DNA of 21,190 nucleotides from an uncultured Ureaplasma sp. (GCA_910589685.1 CAJUTA010000038.1:1-21190), one strand, 5' to 3'. Positions 1-9,976 are shown, numbered from the stretch's first letter. Notes: generated by a model not told the origin, from the letters alone. A program made the numbers and translations.

Positions 1-124
1 ACGATTATTTGTACTTGTTTCATCTGCTCAACCAGTTAAAACATCTGTTTCATTTATTAAACTACTTATTGAGTTAGCATCGGCAGCAAATAAGTTAACA
101 ATAGTTTTTAAAGTAGGTGATTTT
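1..124. repeat. Inverted repeat, left copy (exact match to 19830-19953)
   Basis: The reverse complement of 1-124 matches 19830-19953 base for base as read by eye, and the match probably continues beyond the left edge. Both copies lie in the same reading frame of the lipoprotein family (VNLFAADANSISSL region). The two copies are in opposite orientation and enclose nearly 20 kb. Confidence 0.93.
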
Positions 125-2196
125 TTAGTTCCATTGTCATCATTTGCAGTAACTTCATCAGCTGCAATACTTCCTTCTGCTTTGCTTCCAAAAGTAATTG
201 AACCAATACTAGTATTAGCAAATGTATTAGCATCACCAAATGATGTAAATTGTGTTTTTAATTGCAAGTTAGCAATTTCAGAATATTTTGATAAATTATT
301 TGCAGTTAATGATGTTCCATCAAATTTTAATTGACTTATTACAACTCCACTAGTAGCTTGTTGTTGTCATTGGTCAAATTGTGAATTACCAGATGAATCT
401 TGAGATCAATTTACTGAACTTGATGAAATTGGAGCTGAAGTTGCACCAGATTCTTTAATTATTGATTGTAGTTGTTGCATTTGAGCTGCTGTTACATCTT
501 TTCCACCTTTAATTTCAATAGTTGAACCAGATTGGAAAGAGAATGCATTATTTGCAATTCCATTGTCCGCAATAGCAACACTAGTTGGAAGAGTCAAAAT
601 TGAAATTGGAGTATCTGAGTTAAATGCAAATGCATTAGCTTCAAAATTAGTAATTTTTGTTTTTGATAAGTCAAGACTTACTGGAGTAGCAGCACGACTA
701 CTTGGAGCAACTGGAGTTGTTGAATCTACTAAATTCATTTTTGCATTATAGAAAGCTCCAGCGCCAACACTAGATAATTGTGTTAATTCATTAAAATTAA
801 TATTACATTTAGCAGTACCTGTATTTCCTTCATTTGCTGCAAAAGCAAAACGACCAATAGTAGTTAATGATGCAGGTAATTTAACTGTTGTTAAACTTGT
901 ACAATTATTGAAAGCAAGATCAGAAATTCTATTCAATGATGTAGCTTTTGATAAATCAACATTTGATAATGAAGTACATTCTTGGAAAGCACCTCAACCA
1001 ATTGAATTAAAAGATGAACTAGTTGCTACAAAAGAAACATTAGATAATGCAGTACATCCTTGGAAAGCTTGGTTACCAATTGAAGTTAAAGCAGCAGGTA
1101 ATGATAAACTTGATAATTTTGTACAACTTTTAAAAGCATCTTCACTAATAGTTTTTAATACAATTGGTAAATTTAAAGTTACTAATGAAGTACATCCTTG
1201 GAAAGCTGAAGATGGAATATTAGTAATATTTGAACTTTGTAAATTAACTGTTGCTAAACTTGTACAACCATCAAAAGCAGATGCTGAAATGTTTTTAATA
1301 GCACTATCCAAAGTAACAGTTGTTAAAGATGTAGCACCTTGGAAAGCATTTGAAATATCAGAAATATTGCTAGGTAATCTAACACCTTTAGTTGTTGCTT
1401 GAGTTGTAACTTCTTGAATTTGTGTTCCAGTAAAACAATTAGCTGGTAAATATGTTAATGATGTAACTTTTGATAAATCTAAATATTTTAGAGTTGAATT
1501 TTTAAATGCTTCAGAACCTAAAATTCTTAAAGATGTTAATCCTGTAACAGCAAATGATGTTCCTGTAATTCCTTCAAAAGCACCTTCACCAATTTCTATA
1601 ACACTAGCTAAAGAAAGACTAATTCCTAATTTAGTTTTTCTAAATGCTTTATGGCCAATACTAGTTAGTGTGCTAGGTAATCCTGTAGTATTTCCATTAC
1701 TAGATAAAATTTCAATAGAAGAAAGTTGAGCTGCATTATCAAATGCAAAACTTTTAATGCTTGATAATTGAGAACCTTCTTCAAAACTAATTTTAGTTAT
1801 ATTTGAATTTTCAAAAGCACCTTTGAAAGTACCTGAGAATTGTCCATCTGTACCATTTTTCCCAATGTATGCATTAGAAATTAATCTAACTGAAGCTGGG
1901 ATTGTAATTTCAGTTAAAGTGTTATCAGCACTTGGAATATAGGCAATTAAATCTGTTTTGTTTTGATCAGCATAAACCAAACCATTGTCATCCATAATTA
2001 ATGGTTGACTTGAGTCTGTACTACCATGTAATTTGTATGTTTTGCTTTCTGTATCAATATCGTATAATTGATGAGTGTCAATTTGTTTAATTGTCGTTTG
2101 TTCTGAACATGACGTAGCCACAACAGAAGTTGCAACAATTGAAATAGCAGATAATGCTGCTAAACCAATTCCAACAGCAAGATTTCTTTTTTTCAT
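1..2196 (-). CDS. BspA-like leucine-rich-repeat lipoprotein (3' end beyond window)
   Basis: Predicted surface-exposed lipoprotein, 732 codons visible, running off the left edge. The N-terminus (MKKRNLAVGIGLAALS...) has a basic start, a hydrophobic segment and a lipobox-like VATSC, so Cys30 is the likely lipidated residue. Residues about 90-460 are tandem repeats of about 23 residues of the type AF.GCTSL..V.LP..L..I, the BspA/TpLRR pattern; at DNA level GGAAAGC-type blocks recur about every 69 bp between 980 and 1340. The frame is open only if TGA is Trp (for example at 406 and 994). After the LRR part comes a non-repeat region (GKDVTAAQMQQ onward) shared with the lipoprotein at the right end of the window, and the last visible part is duplicated in the cassette at 19830. 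LRR lipoproteins of this type are often adhesins or variable surface antigens; that role here is inference. The lipoprotein call is firm. Confidence 0.9.
472..590. repeat. Direct repeat within lipoprotein genes (match to 21072-21190)
   Basis: These 119 bp are identical, same orientation, to 21072-21190 at the right edge. They encode the junction between the last LRR and the C-terminal region (NGIANNAFSFQSGSTIEIKG). The divergence is abrupt at 471/21071, which looks like recent duplication or gene conversion between paralogues rather than uniform divergence. Confidence 0.92.
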
Positions 2197-2226
2197 AATC
2201 TAATAAATCCAAACCTTATTAATGTA

Positions 2227-2265
2227 TTTATATTTTTTTTATGTTTTAATTGTAAAAAAAAAAAA
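2227..2265 (-). promoter_or_regulatory. Promoter of the LRR lipoprotein with adjoining T12 tract
   Basis: On the minus strand a -35 TTTACA (2251-2256) and a -10 TATAAA (2227-2232) are separated by 18 nt, with the start codon about 30 nt downstream of the -10. A run of 12 T (A on plus, 2254-2265) overlaps the first three bases of the -35 box, so tract length would shift upstream context but not the -35/-10 spacing. AAGG near 2213 is a weak ribosome-binding candidate. Homopolymer-controlled promoters are known for mycoplasma surface genes such as vlp. Confidence 0.55.
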
Positions 2266-2448
2266 TGATATTTTCAAATAAATATAGTTATTTTGATGAT
2301 ATTTTATTAATTTTTCTAAAGAAATTAATATTTTGTAACAATAATTATTAATTTAAAGCTTACTTATACATTTATAGAAATTATTAATTGAAATATTAAT
2401 ATATAGAAAAATATATAGTAAATACTAGTATATTAATAACTTAAATAC
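2266..2448. other. AT-rich intergenic region, no gene seen
   Basis: Between the lipoprotein promoter and the rnpB terminator. It has stop codons in all frames and no tRNA or convincing hairpin. Confidence 0.6.
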
Positions 2449-2479
2449 AAAAAAATCTAATCCCTAATAGAGATTAGAT
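2449..2479 (-). terminator. Rho-independent terminator of rnpB
   Basis: On the minus strand ATCTAATC and GATTAGAT form a perfect 8-bp stem (plus coordinates 2472-2479 and 2455-2462), followed directly by a run of T (2449-2455). It lies immediately after the 3' arm of RNase P helix P1. Confidence 0.85.
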
Positions 2480-2480
2480 C

Positions 2481-2850
2481 TATTTACAAAATATAAGCCG
2501 CATTCTGTCCTTAATATAAATTAAGGGTTGATTATTTATCTACACAAAATATGTGTTTGTCCAATTCATTTGTTTCTAAATTAGACAATTCCTCGACCAA
2601 AATTTGAGTTTCTAGCTTGCAGGGTTTACCAACGTTTCACTCCAATAATCACTTATTGGCATCGTCACTGTGGAACTTTTATAGTGTATTGTTATCTTTT
2701 TCAAAGACCAAAATACACAGCCGTTATTTATTTTTTTAATAAATACTTAATATTATTAGTATTAATACAAACACTACATTCATTTCAGAATGTGCTAGTG
2801 CGGACTTTCCTCTACTTATCTAATAAGCAGCAATCAACCATTTGTAAATA
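2481..2850 (-). ncRNA. rnpB: RNase P RNA (M1-type ribozyme)
   Basis: RNA subunit of RNase P, which removes tRNA 5' leaders. The minus strand carries the conserved GAGGAAAGTCCGCACTAGCA near the 5' end and the matching 3' core ACAGAATGCGGCTTAT. The ends UAUUUACAAA (2841-2850) and UUUGUAAAUA (2481-2490) pair perfectly as helix P1, which sets both boundaries at about 370 nt. A terminator follows at once. The 5' end is only one base from the rpsU stop codon, so it is either processed from the rpsU transcript or started from a promoter inside rpsU. Confidence 0.93.
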
Positions 2851-2851
2851 A

Positions 2852-3025
2852 TTAAATATTTTTACGATGTTTACGAGCAAGTTTTTGTTTTTCTTTTAAA
2901 CGTAAACCTGGTCTCAAATAATATTCATGGCGTCTTGTATCACGTTTTGTTTCATTTGCAATTCGTTTAAAACGCTTTAATGCTTTTTCAACATCATTAT
3001 CTTCAACAATGATTGTTCTTGACAC
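2852..3025 (-). CDS. rpsU: 30S ribosomal protein S21
   Basis: Small basic protein of 57 residues. It starts SRTIIVEDNDVEKALKRFKR and continues with a strongly basic C-terminal half (RRHEYYLRPGLRLK...ARKHRK), the standard layout of bacterial S21, which binds the 30S platform near the anti-Shine-Dalgarno region. The GTG start at 3025 is chosen because AGGTGG lies about 8-12 nt upstream, one of the best ribosome-binding sites in the window. A -10 TATAAT (3060-3065) lies upstream, just beyond the pncB stop. The gene is followed directly by rnpB. Length and sequence are normal for the family. Confidence 0.93.
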   Translation of the reverse strand: MSRTIIVEDNDVEKALKRFKRIANETKRDTRRHEYYLRPGLRLKEKQKLARKHRKNI

Positions 3026-3059
3026 AAATACTCACCACCTATCTTTTATAAACTACATC

Positions 3060-3065
3060 ATTATA
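3060..3065 (-). promoter_or_regulatory. -10 box of the rpsU-rnpB promoter
   Basis: A perfect TATAAT on the minus strand, about 35 nt upstream of the rpsU GTG and before its AGGTGG ribosome-binding site. No clear -35 box is visible, which is common in mollicutes. It partly overlaps the 3' end of pncB or its stop context. Confidence 0.55.
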
Positions 3066-4157
3066 TTAGTATGAAAAATTAATTTTTGTGAGATTTTTTG
3101 CATTTTTTAAGTAATTTCTCCCAAATTTAGCATAATTTTCATCATTATATTTAACTAAATCTGCACTTACATGCACACTAGGATAATTAAAATATGATCC
3201 TACACCATAGAAGTCAACTGCGCTAGTTTGTTGATTAATATCATTAATTTTATTAGGATTAATATTGCTAGTTACAACGATTTTTTTATCTAAAAAATTA
3301 TTTCTATCTAATCAATTTTTAACAATATCTACTAGTTGAGCATTAATACCAAATAAACCATCTTGTTCTAAACTTTTATCAATCAAATTGTTGCTTGTAT
3401 CAATTCTTATGCCTTTAATAAGTTGCATTATAGGTTTAATTTGTTCTAATGTTTTAATAACATCATTTTCAAAATCAATTAGGCAATATAAATCAGTTTC
3501 TGGATAAATCTCTTTATAATCTTGAATCATCTCTAGTAAATTATTATGATACTGATGAATTAATGCATGTGGGATTGTTCCAATTACTTTAACATTTGGA
3601 TCATTTTCAAATAAATTAATTTGAGCATTAGTTACAAACAAATCAATTCCATTTAAATAAGCAGGGTATGCATCATATGATTGTGAAAAATAATTATTGG
3701 TGCGATCACACATATAAATTATTTTTTGATGTGGCAACAAATTATTAGTTAATTTTTTTGTATTTGTGGCAACGCTACAACGATTAGCTAATATTCCATC
3801 AATAATATTTTCTAATCATCCAAAAATTGTGTATTCACCTTTAATGATCATTAAAGGTGTATCTTTATTAATGATTTCATTATCATTTGCTATATAGACT
3901 TCAATACTTTTTAATTGTTCTTTTGTTAAAGAAAACTTCAACAATTCAATAATTTCTTGTGACCCAGACATTATTGCTCAATCACTAAAATGAATAAATT
4001 GCATTGTGCATTCAATGTCATTTTTCTTGTTTAATAAAATGTTACGAGTCTTTATAAAATAACTTGTTGTATAAAAAAAATCTTTTATTTTTTTATCAAA
4101 TTGAATTTTTTCTATATTTATTTTGCGCTGTGATTCAATTTTATTTTTATTAATCAT
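3066..4157 (-). CDS. pncB: Nicotinate phosphoribosyltransferase
   Basis: Makes nicotinate mononucleotide from nicotinate and PRPP, the first step of NAD salvage. The 363-residue product matches the short NAPRTase form seen in mollicutes: an N-terminal FYTTSYFIKTRNIL segment followed by CTMQFIHF; SVATNTKK in the region before the active site; GTIPHALIHQY, corresponding to the GTMAHA motif; GIRIDTSN, corresponding to the GVRLDSG phosphate-binding motif; VTSNINPNKI; and DFYGVGSY near the C-terminus. The frame needs TGA as Trp (for example at the DWAIMSGS and GWLENI positions). The start ATG overlaps the stop of the upstream membrane-protein gene by 8 nt (ATGATTAA), so the two are translationally coupled. 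The function call is firm; I did not see an NAD-pathway partner in the window. Confidence 0.9.
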
Positions 4158-4776
4158 TATGAATAATTGAATCTGGAATAATTATTTCATGATCATTTTT
4201 AGACTCATTAATATTTGATGAACTTTCATTTAAAAATGAATCATTATTTGAGATTTGTTTATTTGAATCAAAAGATTTGTCATCAATACTCTTTGGTTCA
4301 ATGTGTTGCAAATCACTATTATCTTCGCAAAAAACACTAAATTGTAAAACAAGTAATATTAATCCTAAAACCATTACACAAAATGAAAAAATTAAAAGAC
4401 TTCAAACAACACCTGAATTAAAATTTCCTTGAGTAGCAAAATTTAATGGGATTGGTAAGACAATAATTTCAAACAAAATCATTATGCATGGTAAATAAAA
4501 ATATCATTTTTTGAAAAAATCATTTTTATAAACAAAAATAAAATTAATAATAATCAATATACAAGAAATTATGCTTGTCATTGCAGATAATAAATATCCT
4601 GCATAAACAAAACCATAAATGATTGATTGATTAGAATTTGATGAAACCATTGTTGCAATACAAAAAATTAAAATTGAAATGCTTGAAATAGCATTAATAA
4701 GAATTCATATTTTATTGTTACGAATATATTTATTATTTTTTAAAAAATTATTTATAGAATCAATATTATTTTTCAT
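4150..4776 (-). CDS. Four-TM membrane protein of unknown function
   Basis: 208 residues, not recognised as a known family. A short polar N-terminus (MKNNIDSINNFLKNNK) is followed by four hydrophobic segments at about residues 25-43, 51-78, 89-106 and 119-145, then a hydrophilic tail of about 60 residues rich in Ser, Asn and Asp (SNKQISNNDSFLNESSSN). The frame holds several TGA codons read as Trp. The start at 4776 is supported by a purine-rich GAAAGAAGAG about 6-15 nt upstream and a TATAAT about 40 nt upstream. It overlaps pncB by 8 nt, so it is co-transcribed with it; a link to nicotinate uptake is possible but rests only on position. Confidence 0.75.
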
Positions 4777-4815
4777 TCTTACTCTTCTTTCAAAAGAATT
4801 TCTAAAATATAATCT

Positions 4816-4821
4816 ATTATA
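4816..4821 (-). promoter_or_regulatory. -10 box upstream of the membrane protein-pncB operon
   Basis: A perfect TATAAT on the minus strand, about 40 nt upstream of the ATG at 4776, with the purine-rich ribosome-binding site between. A partial -35 (TTTGTA) can be proposed but is weak. Confidence 0.5.
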
Positions 4822-5135
4822 TCTATATTTAAATCAATACAAATTAAATTATGAGTTAAATTGCATAAATAAAGATAATTTAGCAAAATTACATATTTTT
4901 GTTGATAATTAAATTTAGTGAATTTAAATTTTTAAATAACAAATTACTAAATTTGATTCAAAACATTAAAAATAAACACTTGTTTTGATGAATGAAAAAA
5001 ATAATTTGATTAAATAATAGATTTAAAAAAATCTTATTAGTTTTCATGAACACTCACCCATGTAATTCAATGAATAAAGTATTATTCATAATGATTAAAT
5101 AATATTTGAGGAAGACTAACTTAATATAAATAAAT
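4822..5135. other. Divergent intergenic region before folD, with one hairpin
   Basis: It separates the minus-strand membrane protein operon from folD. An 8-bp perfect hairpin ATGAATAA-AGTA-TTATTCAT lies at 5070-5089, about 47 nt before the folD start. A GAGGAAG at 5108-5114 resembles a ribosome-binding site but is about 22 nt from the ATG, too far for normal use. No known riboswitch consensus could be recognised. Confidence 0.4.
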
Positions 5136-5984
5136 ATGATTATTGATTGTAATAAAATTGCTAACAAAATTATTGATGAAATCAAAGATAGTTTAGATGC
5201 CATCAAACAAAATAATGTGCAACCAAAAATTGTTATTCTAAATTCAAACAATAACAAAGAAACACAGAAATTTATTGAACATAAGAAAAAAATGGCTAAA
5301 AATCTTGGTATTCAATGTGATGTATTCTCAAATTTTAATAATCAAAACAATCTTATTGATTGTTTGAAAAAAATAAACAATGATTCTTTAATTCATGGAT
5401 ATATTATTCAATTACCATTGAAAAATGGTTTTAAATTAAATGAAATTATTGAATATATTGATATCAAAAAAGATATTGATGGAATTAGCCAATTGTCTGT
5501 TACTCGCAATTTTATTCGCTCAAATAGTTTTTATAACTTACCTTGTACAACTGAAGCAATTTTAAAGATTATTGAAAATCAAAAATATAAAGTTTCTGGA
5601 AAAAATGTAGTTGTTATTAATCGTGGATTAATTATTGGTAAACCATTAATTGCAAACTTATTAGAAATGGATGCAACAGTTACTATTTGTCATTCAAAAA
5701 CAAAAAATTTAAGTCATTTTACAAATCAAGCAGATCTATTAATTACTGCTATTGGTAAACCAAATTATTTAAAAAAGAGAATGATCAAGAAAAATGCATT
5801 TGTCATTGACGCTGGAATTAGTTATATAAATGATAAACCATTTGGTGATGTAGATTTTGATCAAGTAAAAAATCAAGCAAAATATTTAACTCCAGTTCCA
5901 AATGGAGTCGGTAAAATTACAATTGCAATGATTTTTAAAAATTTAGTTAATTTAATAAAAAATAATGTTGAAATGAAAAAATAA
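5136..5984 (+). CDS. folD: Bifunctional methylene-THF dehydrogenase / cyclohydrolase
   Basis: Interconverts 5,10-methylene-, methenyl- and 10-formyl-THF, supplying one-carbon units, for example for formylation of initiator Met-tRNA. The 282 residues have the family's normal length and motif order: FIEHKKKMAKNLGI (catalytic Lys region), HGYIIQLPL, KDIDG, PCTTEAI, RGLIIGKPLI (NADP loop) and TPVPNGVGKITIAM. Two motifs deviate: the Tyr usually four residues before the catalytic Lys is Phe here, and the final motif has NGVGKIT in place of the usual GGVGPMT. Upstream in-frame stops force the ATG at 5136. No TGA codon occurs inside. cas9 starts 5 nt after the stop, so the two are probably on one transcript. 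Confidence 0.92.
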   Translation: MIIDCNKIANKIIDEIKDSLDAIKQNNVQPKIVILNSNNNKETQKFIEHKKKMAKNLGIQCDVFSNFNNQNNLIDCLKKINNDSLIHGYIIQLPLKNGFKLNEIIEYIDIKKDIDGISQLSVTRNFIRSNSFYNLPCTTEAILKIIENQKYKVSGKNVVVINRGLIIGKPLIANLLEMDATVTICHSKTKNLSHFTNQADLLITAIGKPNYLKKRMIKKNAFVIDAGISYINDKPFGDVDFDQVKNQAKYLTPVPNGVGKITIAMIFKNLVNLIKNNVEMKK

Positions 5985-5989
5985 TAAAT

Positions 5990-8900
5990 ATGAATAATCA
6001 AACTAAGAAAAGATTACATCTAGGATTAGATTTAGGTATTGCATCTGTTGGTTGATCATTAGTTGATGAACAACAAAATATAGTTAAATCTGGCTCTCAT
6101 CTTTTTAAACAATTATCAGTAAATAATGAAAATACTAAATATGGAGAAAGTATTCGGGGTAAATTTAGGAGAACAAGACGAAGACTAAATCGATTTAAAC
6201 AAAGAAAGATTGATTTTCTTTGTATGATTGATGAATTTTGTTTGCCAAATCAAGATAAAAAAGCAAAAACAAATAAATTGTCTTCATTATATAAAAAGGA
6301 ATATCAAGATATTTTTGGTTTTAATCAAACAAATACTTCAACAGAATTTTTATTTAATAATGCATCAAATTCTAATTATAGAAATATTGATTTATACAAA
6401 GTTTACAAAAAAGGATTCAGTGAAAAATTAGATCCAAAAGAATTATTTTTATTTTTATATTGAAAATTAGGAACACGGGGTGTATTTTTCAAAGAATGTT
6501 CAGAAATAACTAATAGAGAAAATTATGGTTATGAAGATTCTGTATGTTTTAAATATTATGAGCCAATCTTAAAAACTAATTTTGGCAAAATTAGATCATC
6601 AAATAACTTTGATGCGAAAATACCATTTAATCACCATCGTAAAGATATTGAAGTAATTTTAAATAAACAAGATGAATATTATAAAAATGATTTTCCAAGT
6701 TTTACTAATTTCATAAATGATTATTTAAAAATTTTTGATCGTCATAGAGATCATGGAGTAGGTCCTTGATATAGTGAAAAATATCTAAACAGTGAAAACT
6801 CTCAAAACAACAAAAATTACCGAAATAATGAGGAAATTGGAAATCTATATTTTAAATTAAGTTCTCAACAAAGAAAATGAATCATTGAACGTAATCAAGA
6901 TGGCAATCAAAAATATGATTATTTATGAGAAAAAAATATTGGCAAATGTCCAATTAGTAAAATAAAAAATTCTAATAAAATTGATAGTGAAATTGAAAAA
7001 AGATGTAATCAATATTTTTTTATTGCTGAGATTTCTAATTTTTTATCACAGCTTGCAAATACTAAATTAAATAATGAAAAATTAACAATTGGACAAATTA
7101 AAGAAATTTTTAAAAATATTATTAAAAACTCTCAAACACCAACTATTGAAAAAATTGCAGAATATTTAAATTGTGATGTTACAAATTTTACATCTTATCC
7201 AAAAAATAAGTCTTGCACATCTTCTAATTTTGACAAACTTGAAAAATTTTTATCAATATTTGATAAAAAAGATGGATATATAAAAAATGTTCATTCTTTT
7301 TTTGAAAAAGAATTAATCAAAATTATTAATGATTTTGATGAGTTAGAAAAATTAAGATTTGAATTATTGAAAAAATATTATATCAAAGTTGATAATCAAG
7401 ATGAAAAAATCAAAAAATCAATAGATGATAAGCTAGATTTAAATTTAAAAAATAGAAATAAAAATTTTAATGAATCGAAATTAGATGCTTCTAATAAAAT
7501 AGAAAAACTTATATTAGAAGAAAAACTATCTTTTATAAAAAATGAAAATGTTGACTTGGACAAATTTTGTAATTTTGAAAAAATTAAAGAGCAAGATATG
7601 TCAGGAACACGTGACTATGGATATTCTGCTTTTTATGATTATATTAATTATGCAATAAACAATTTAAATGATCAAAAAATTGATAATTTTAATGTTTATT
7701 ATAAAAATGAAATTAGAGATGCAAAAAATGAATCTTTCAAAAAAAATTGTGAAGTTAATATAAATAAAAATTCACAAAAAGAAAGTTTATCTAATCAATT
7801 TATTCCAAATAAAATATTTGAAAACATTGAATTTATATCACCAAATGTTAAAAATGCAATTAGGGAAACTATTCGGGTAATTAATAATAAAATTCTTAAA
7901 TTTTGTTATGAAAATAATGGATATGAATTAAATTCAATTATTTTAGAAACTACATATGGTAGTGAAAATGAATTAAAATCATCATTGTTATCTAAAAAGA
8001 AAATAAAAGAAGAAATTAGTAGAATTCAAGAATTTGAAGAAAAGAAAAATACACAAGCAAAAGAAGAACTAGAAAAACACGGATTAGAAATAAATAAATT
8101 AAATATTAAAAAATATAAATTATGACAAGAACAAAATAACTATGATGCATATGATATTAATTCACGCATTGAAATATCAGAATTTGATGATTGTGAAGTG
8201 GATCATATTATTCCAAGATCACTAAGCCATGACAATGCAATGACTAATCTTGTTTTAACAAGAAAGATTAATAATCAAAATAAGGGACAAAAAACACCAA
8301 TTCAATGATTAAGAAATGATCCAGATAGATTACAAAAATTAAAAGAACAATGAAAAATTTGATTTCCTTTTAATAATAAAAATAAAAATGGATCAAAAGA
8401 TAAAAATAATCTAAAGAATCAATATAACAATGAAAAATATAATAATTTAGTTTGTGAAGAGTTAGAATATTCAAGATTTTTTAGAAGAAATTTATCTGAA
8501 ACTACTTATACAATTAGAAAGATCAAAGAAGGGTTGTCAACTTTTTTAGAGATTAGAAATAGTCAAGTTGAAAATGAAGAAATTAAAAATGAATTTATTA
8601 TTAATAATTTAAGAAAAATAATTAATTGTCAAATTATGACGATTTCAGGTAGTGAAAGTCAATATATTAGAAAACTAATAGATGAAAATTTAGTGAAAGA
8701 TAGAAGTGTTTCTGATCACCATGCACACGATGCTAGCATTATTGCAATTTACTCATCTCTAGATTACATTAGAGATTATCACAGCAAAATGAATAATTTG
8801 TGAAAAATAGAAAAAGAGTGAGATGATAATAAATTCAATTCTTGAGTTCAAAAATTATCATTTGATAGATCCAAAAATCTTAAAGAATTTATTAACAAAA

Positions 8901-9463
8901 ATAAAAATGAAATTAAAGAAAAAATCAAAAGCAATAAAAACTTTTCTTATTCTTGTAAGCCTAAGAAAAATAAAAAAACAATTAATTGAATTAATAAATT
9001 ATTAGAAAATGGTGAACAAAAAAAAGCAATTGGACTTATTAAGAAAATTCCGATGTCACAAATTTTTGAAAATCAAAATTTTCAAACATATAAAATTATT
9101 AATAATGAAAAACATCAAGTTACTAAAATTGATTTAACAAATGGAAATGATGTTGAAGATAATAAATTTGTTAGAATTTGTTTAGATTTATTGAAGAAAA
9201 TAAAAAATCTTAAAATAAATGATGAAAATACTAAACAAATAATTACAAATTATTGCAATGAAAACAACATATTAACTAATCACAATATAATTTTTGATCT
9301 AATTCAAATTGTTATTAATAAAAAAGATATAAACGAACTAATTAAAAATTTATCTCCTAAAACAATAAAAAATATTGATCTTTTTTCAAATTATTTAAAA
9401 AATATTAAGGATGAAAAAATAATTGATGATTATGTTCATGGAATACCTATAATAGATTATTAA
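5990..9463 (+). CDS. cas9: Type II-A Cas9 nuclease, cut short by an in-frame TAA
   Basis: RNA-guided dsDNA nuclease; 1157 codons before the TAA at 9461-9463. Seen in order: RuvC-I LGLDLGIASVGWSLVD (Asp14); arginine-rich bridge helix RGKFRRTRRRLNRFKQRK; long REC lobe; RuvC-II IILETTYGSE (Glu653); HNH DCEVDHIIPRSLSHDNA (Asp738, His739) with the following N..NLV...NNQNKG; RuvC-III SDHHAHDASI (His911, Asp914). The frame is continuous only with TGA as Trp. The stop falls after RuvC-III, before the C-terminal PAM-interacting domain, which stays open in the same frame for 168 more codons to 9970. Full length would be 1326, close to other mycoplasma Cas9 proteins. As written, the product keeps both nuclease centres but lacks PAM recognition. 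It may be inactive, a nonsense mutation, or a sequence error. No ribosome-binding site; likely co-transcribed with folD. Confidence 0.95.
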
Positions 9464-9970
9464 AAAAATGAATTAAAAATAAAATGTGTTATTAAAAATA
9501 TCAAGCAAACATCAAAAAAGAACTATAAACCAACATATGAGTTTTCAAATGACTATAATTTTACTAATGCAAAAAAAGGTAAACAATTACTTATTAAAGA
9601 ACAATTTGAAACTTTGAACAAAAGAAAATGTTTATATGGCAATTCAACAAAATTAAATGCTTTGTTAGAAATAGAAAATAAAAAAATATTTGCAAAAATT
9701 AATGAGTTAAATGTAATCATAAGCAAAGATATTTTTCGTAATTTAGATAGTATACCTAATAATGTTAAGTTATTAAAAATATTTAATCCAAATCAATTAT
9801 TTTTATTTAAAAATGAAGTATATATAATTAGTTCAGTTGATATATTTGATTCAAGGATTACTATTAATAAATATTCAATAAAACCTGAAAAAAATAATAA
9901 ATCAATATTAATTAGAAAAAAATATGATAATTTAGATGAAGCTTTAATGAATAAATTGAGAAATATTTAA
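9464..9970 (+). pseudogene. Cas9 C-terminal (PAM-interacting) domain separated by the stop
   Basis: The reading frame of cas9 continues for 168 codons after the TAA without another stop. The encoded segment (KNELKIKCVIKNIKQ... KCLYGNSTKL... LFKNEVYIISSVDIF... ) is Lys/Asn-rich like the rest of cas9, and its LFKNEVYIIS block resembles the end of the PI domain in other mycoplasma Cas9 proteins. No ATG occurs near its start; the first usable alternative is a TTG at 9614, with no ribosome-binding site. Independent translation therefore seems unlikely, though a split Cas9 cannot be excluded. Confidence 0.8.
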
Positions 9971-9976
9971 TTTATT

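Noticed and set aside
908..1402. Long plus-strand open frame opposite the LRR lipoprotein
   Set aside because: It mirrors the 69-bp LRR coding repeats of the minus-strand gene, has no start signal and shows no independent features.
4679..4912. Plus-strand frame opposite the membrane-protein gene
   Set aside because: Hydrophobic low-complexity translation of AT-rich DNA; the minus-strand gene with promoter and ribosome-binding site explains the region.
5041..5135. Possible tetrahydrofolate riboswitch before folD
   Set aside because: There is a hairpin, but I could not match the conserved THF riboswitch core, so only the hairpin is reported.
8823..9005. Lysine-rich frame inside cas9
   Set aside because: Different frame from the continuous Cas9 reading frame and of low complexity.
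9461..9470. Programmed frameshift at the A7 run after the Cas9 TAA
   Set aside because: The stop lies before the A run, and both other frames close quickly, so slippage there cannot rejoin the PAM-interacting domain.
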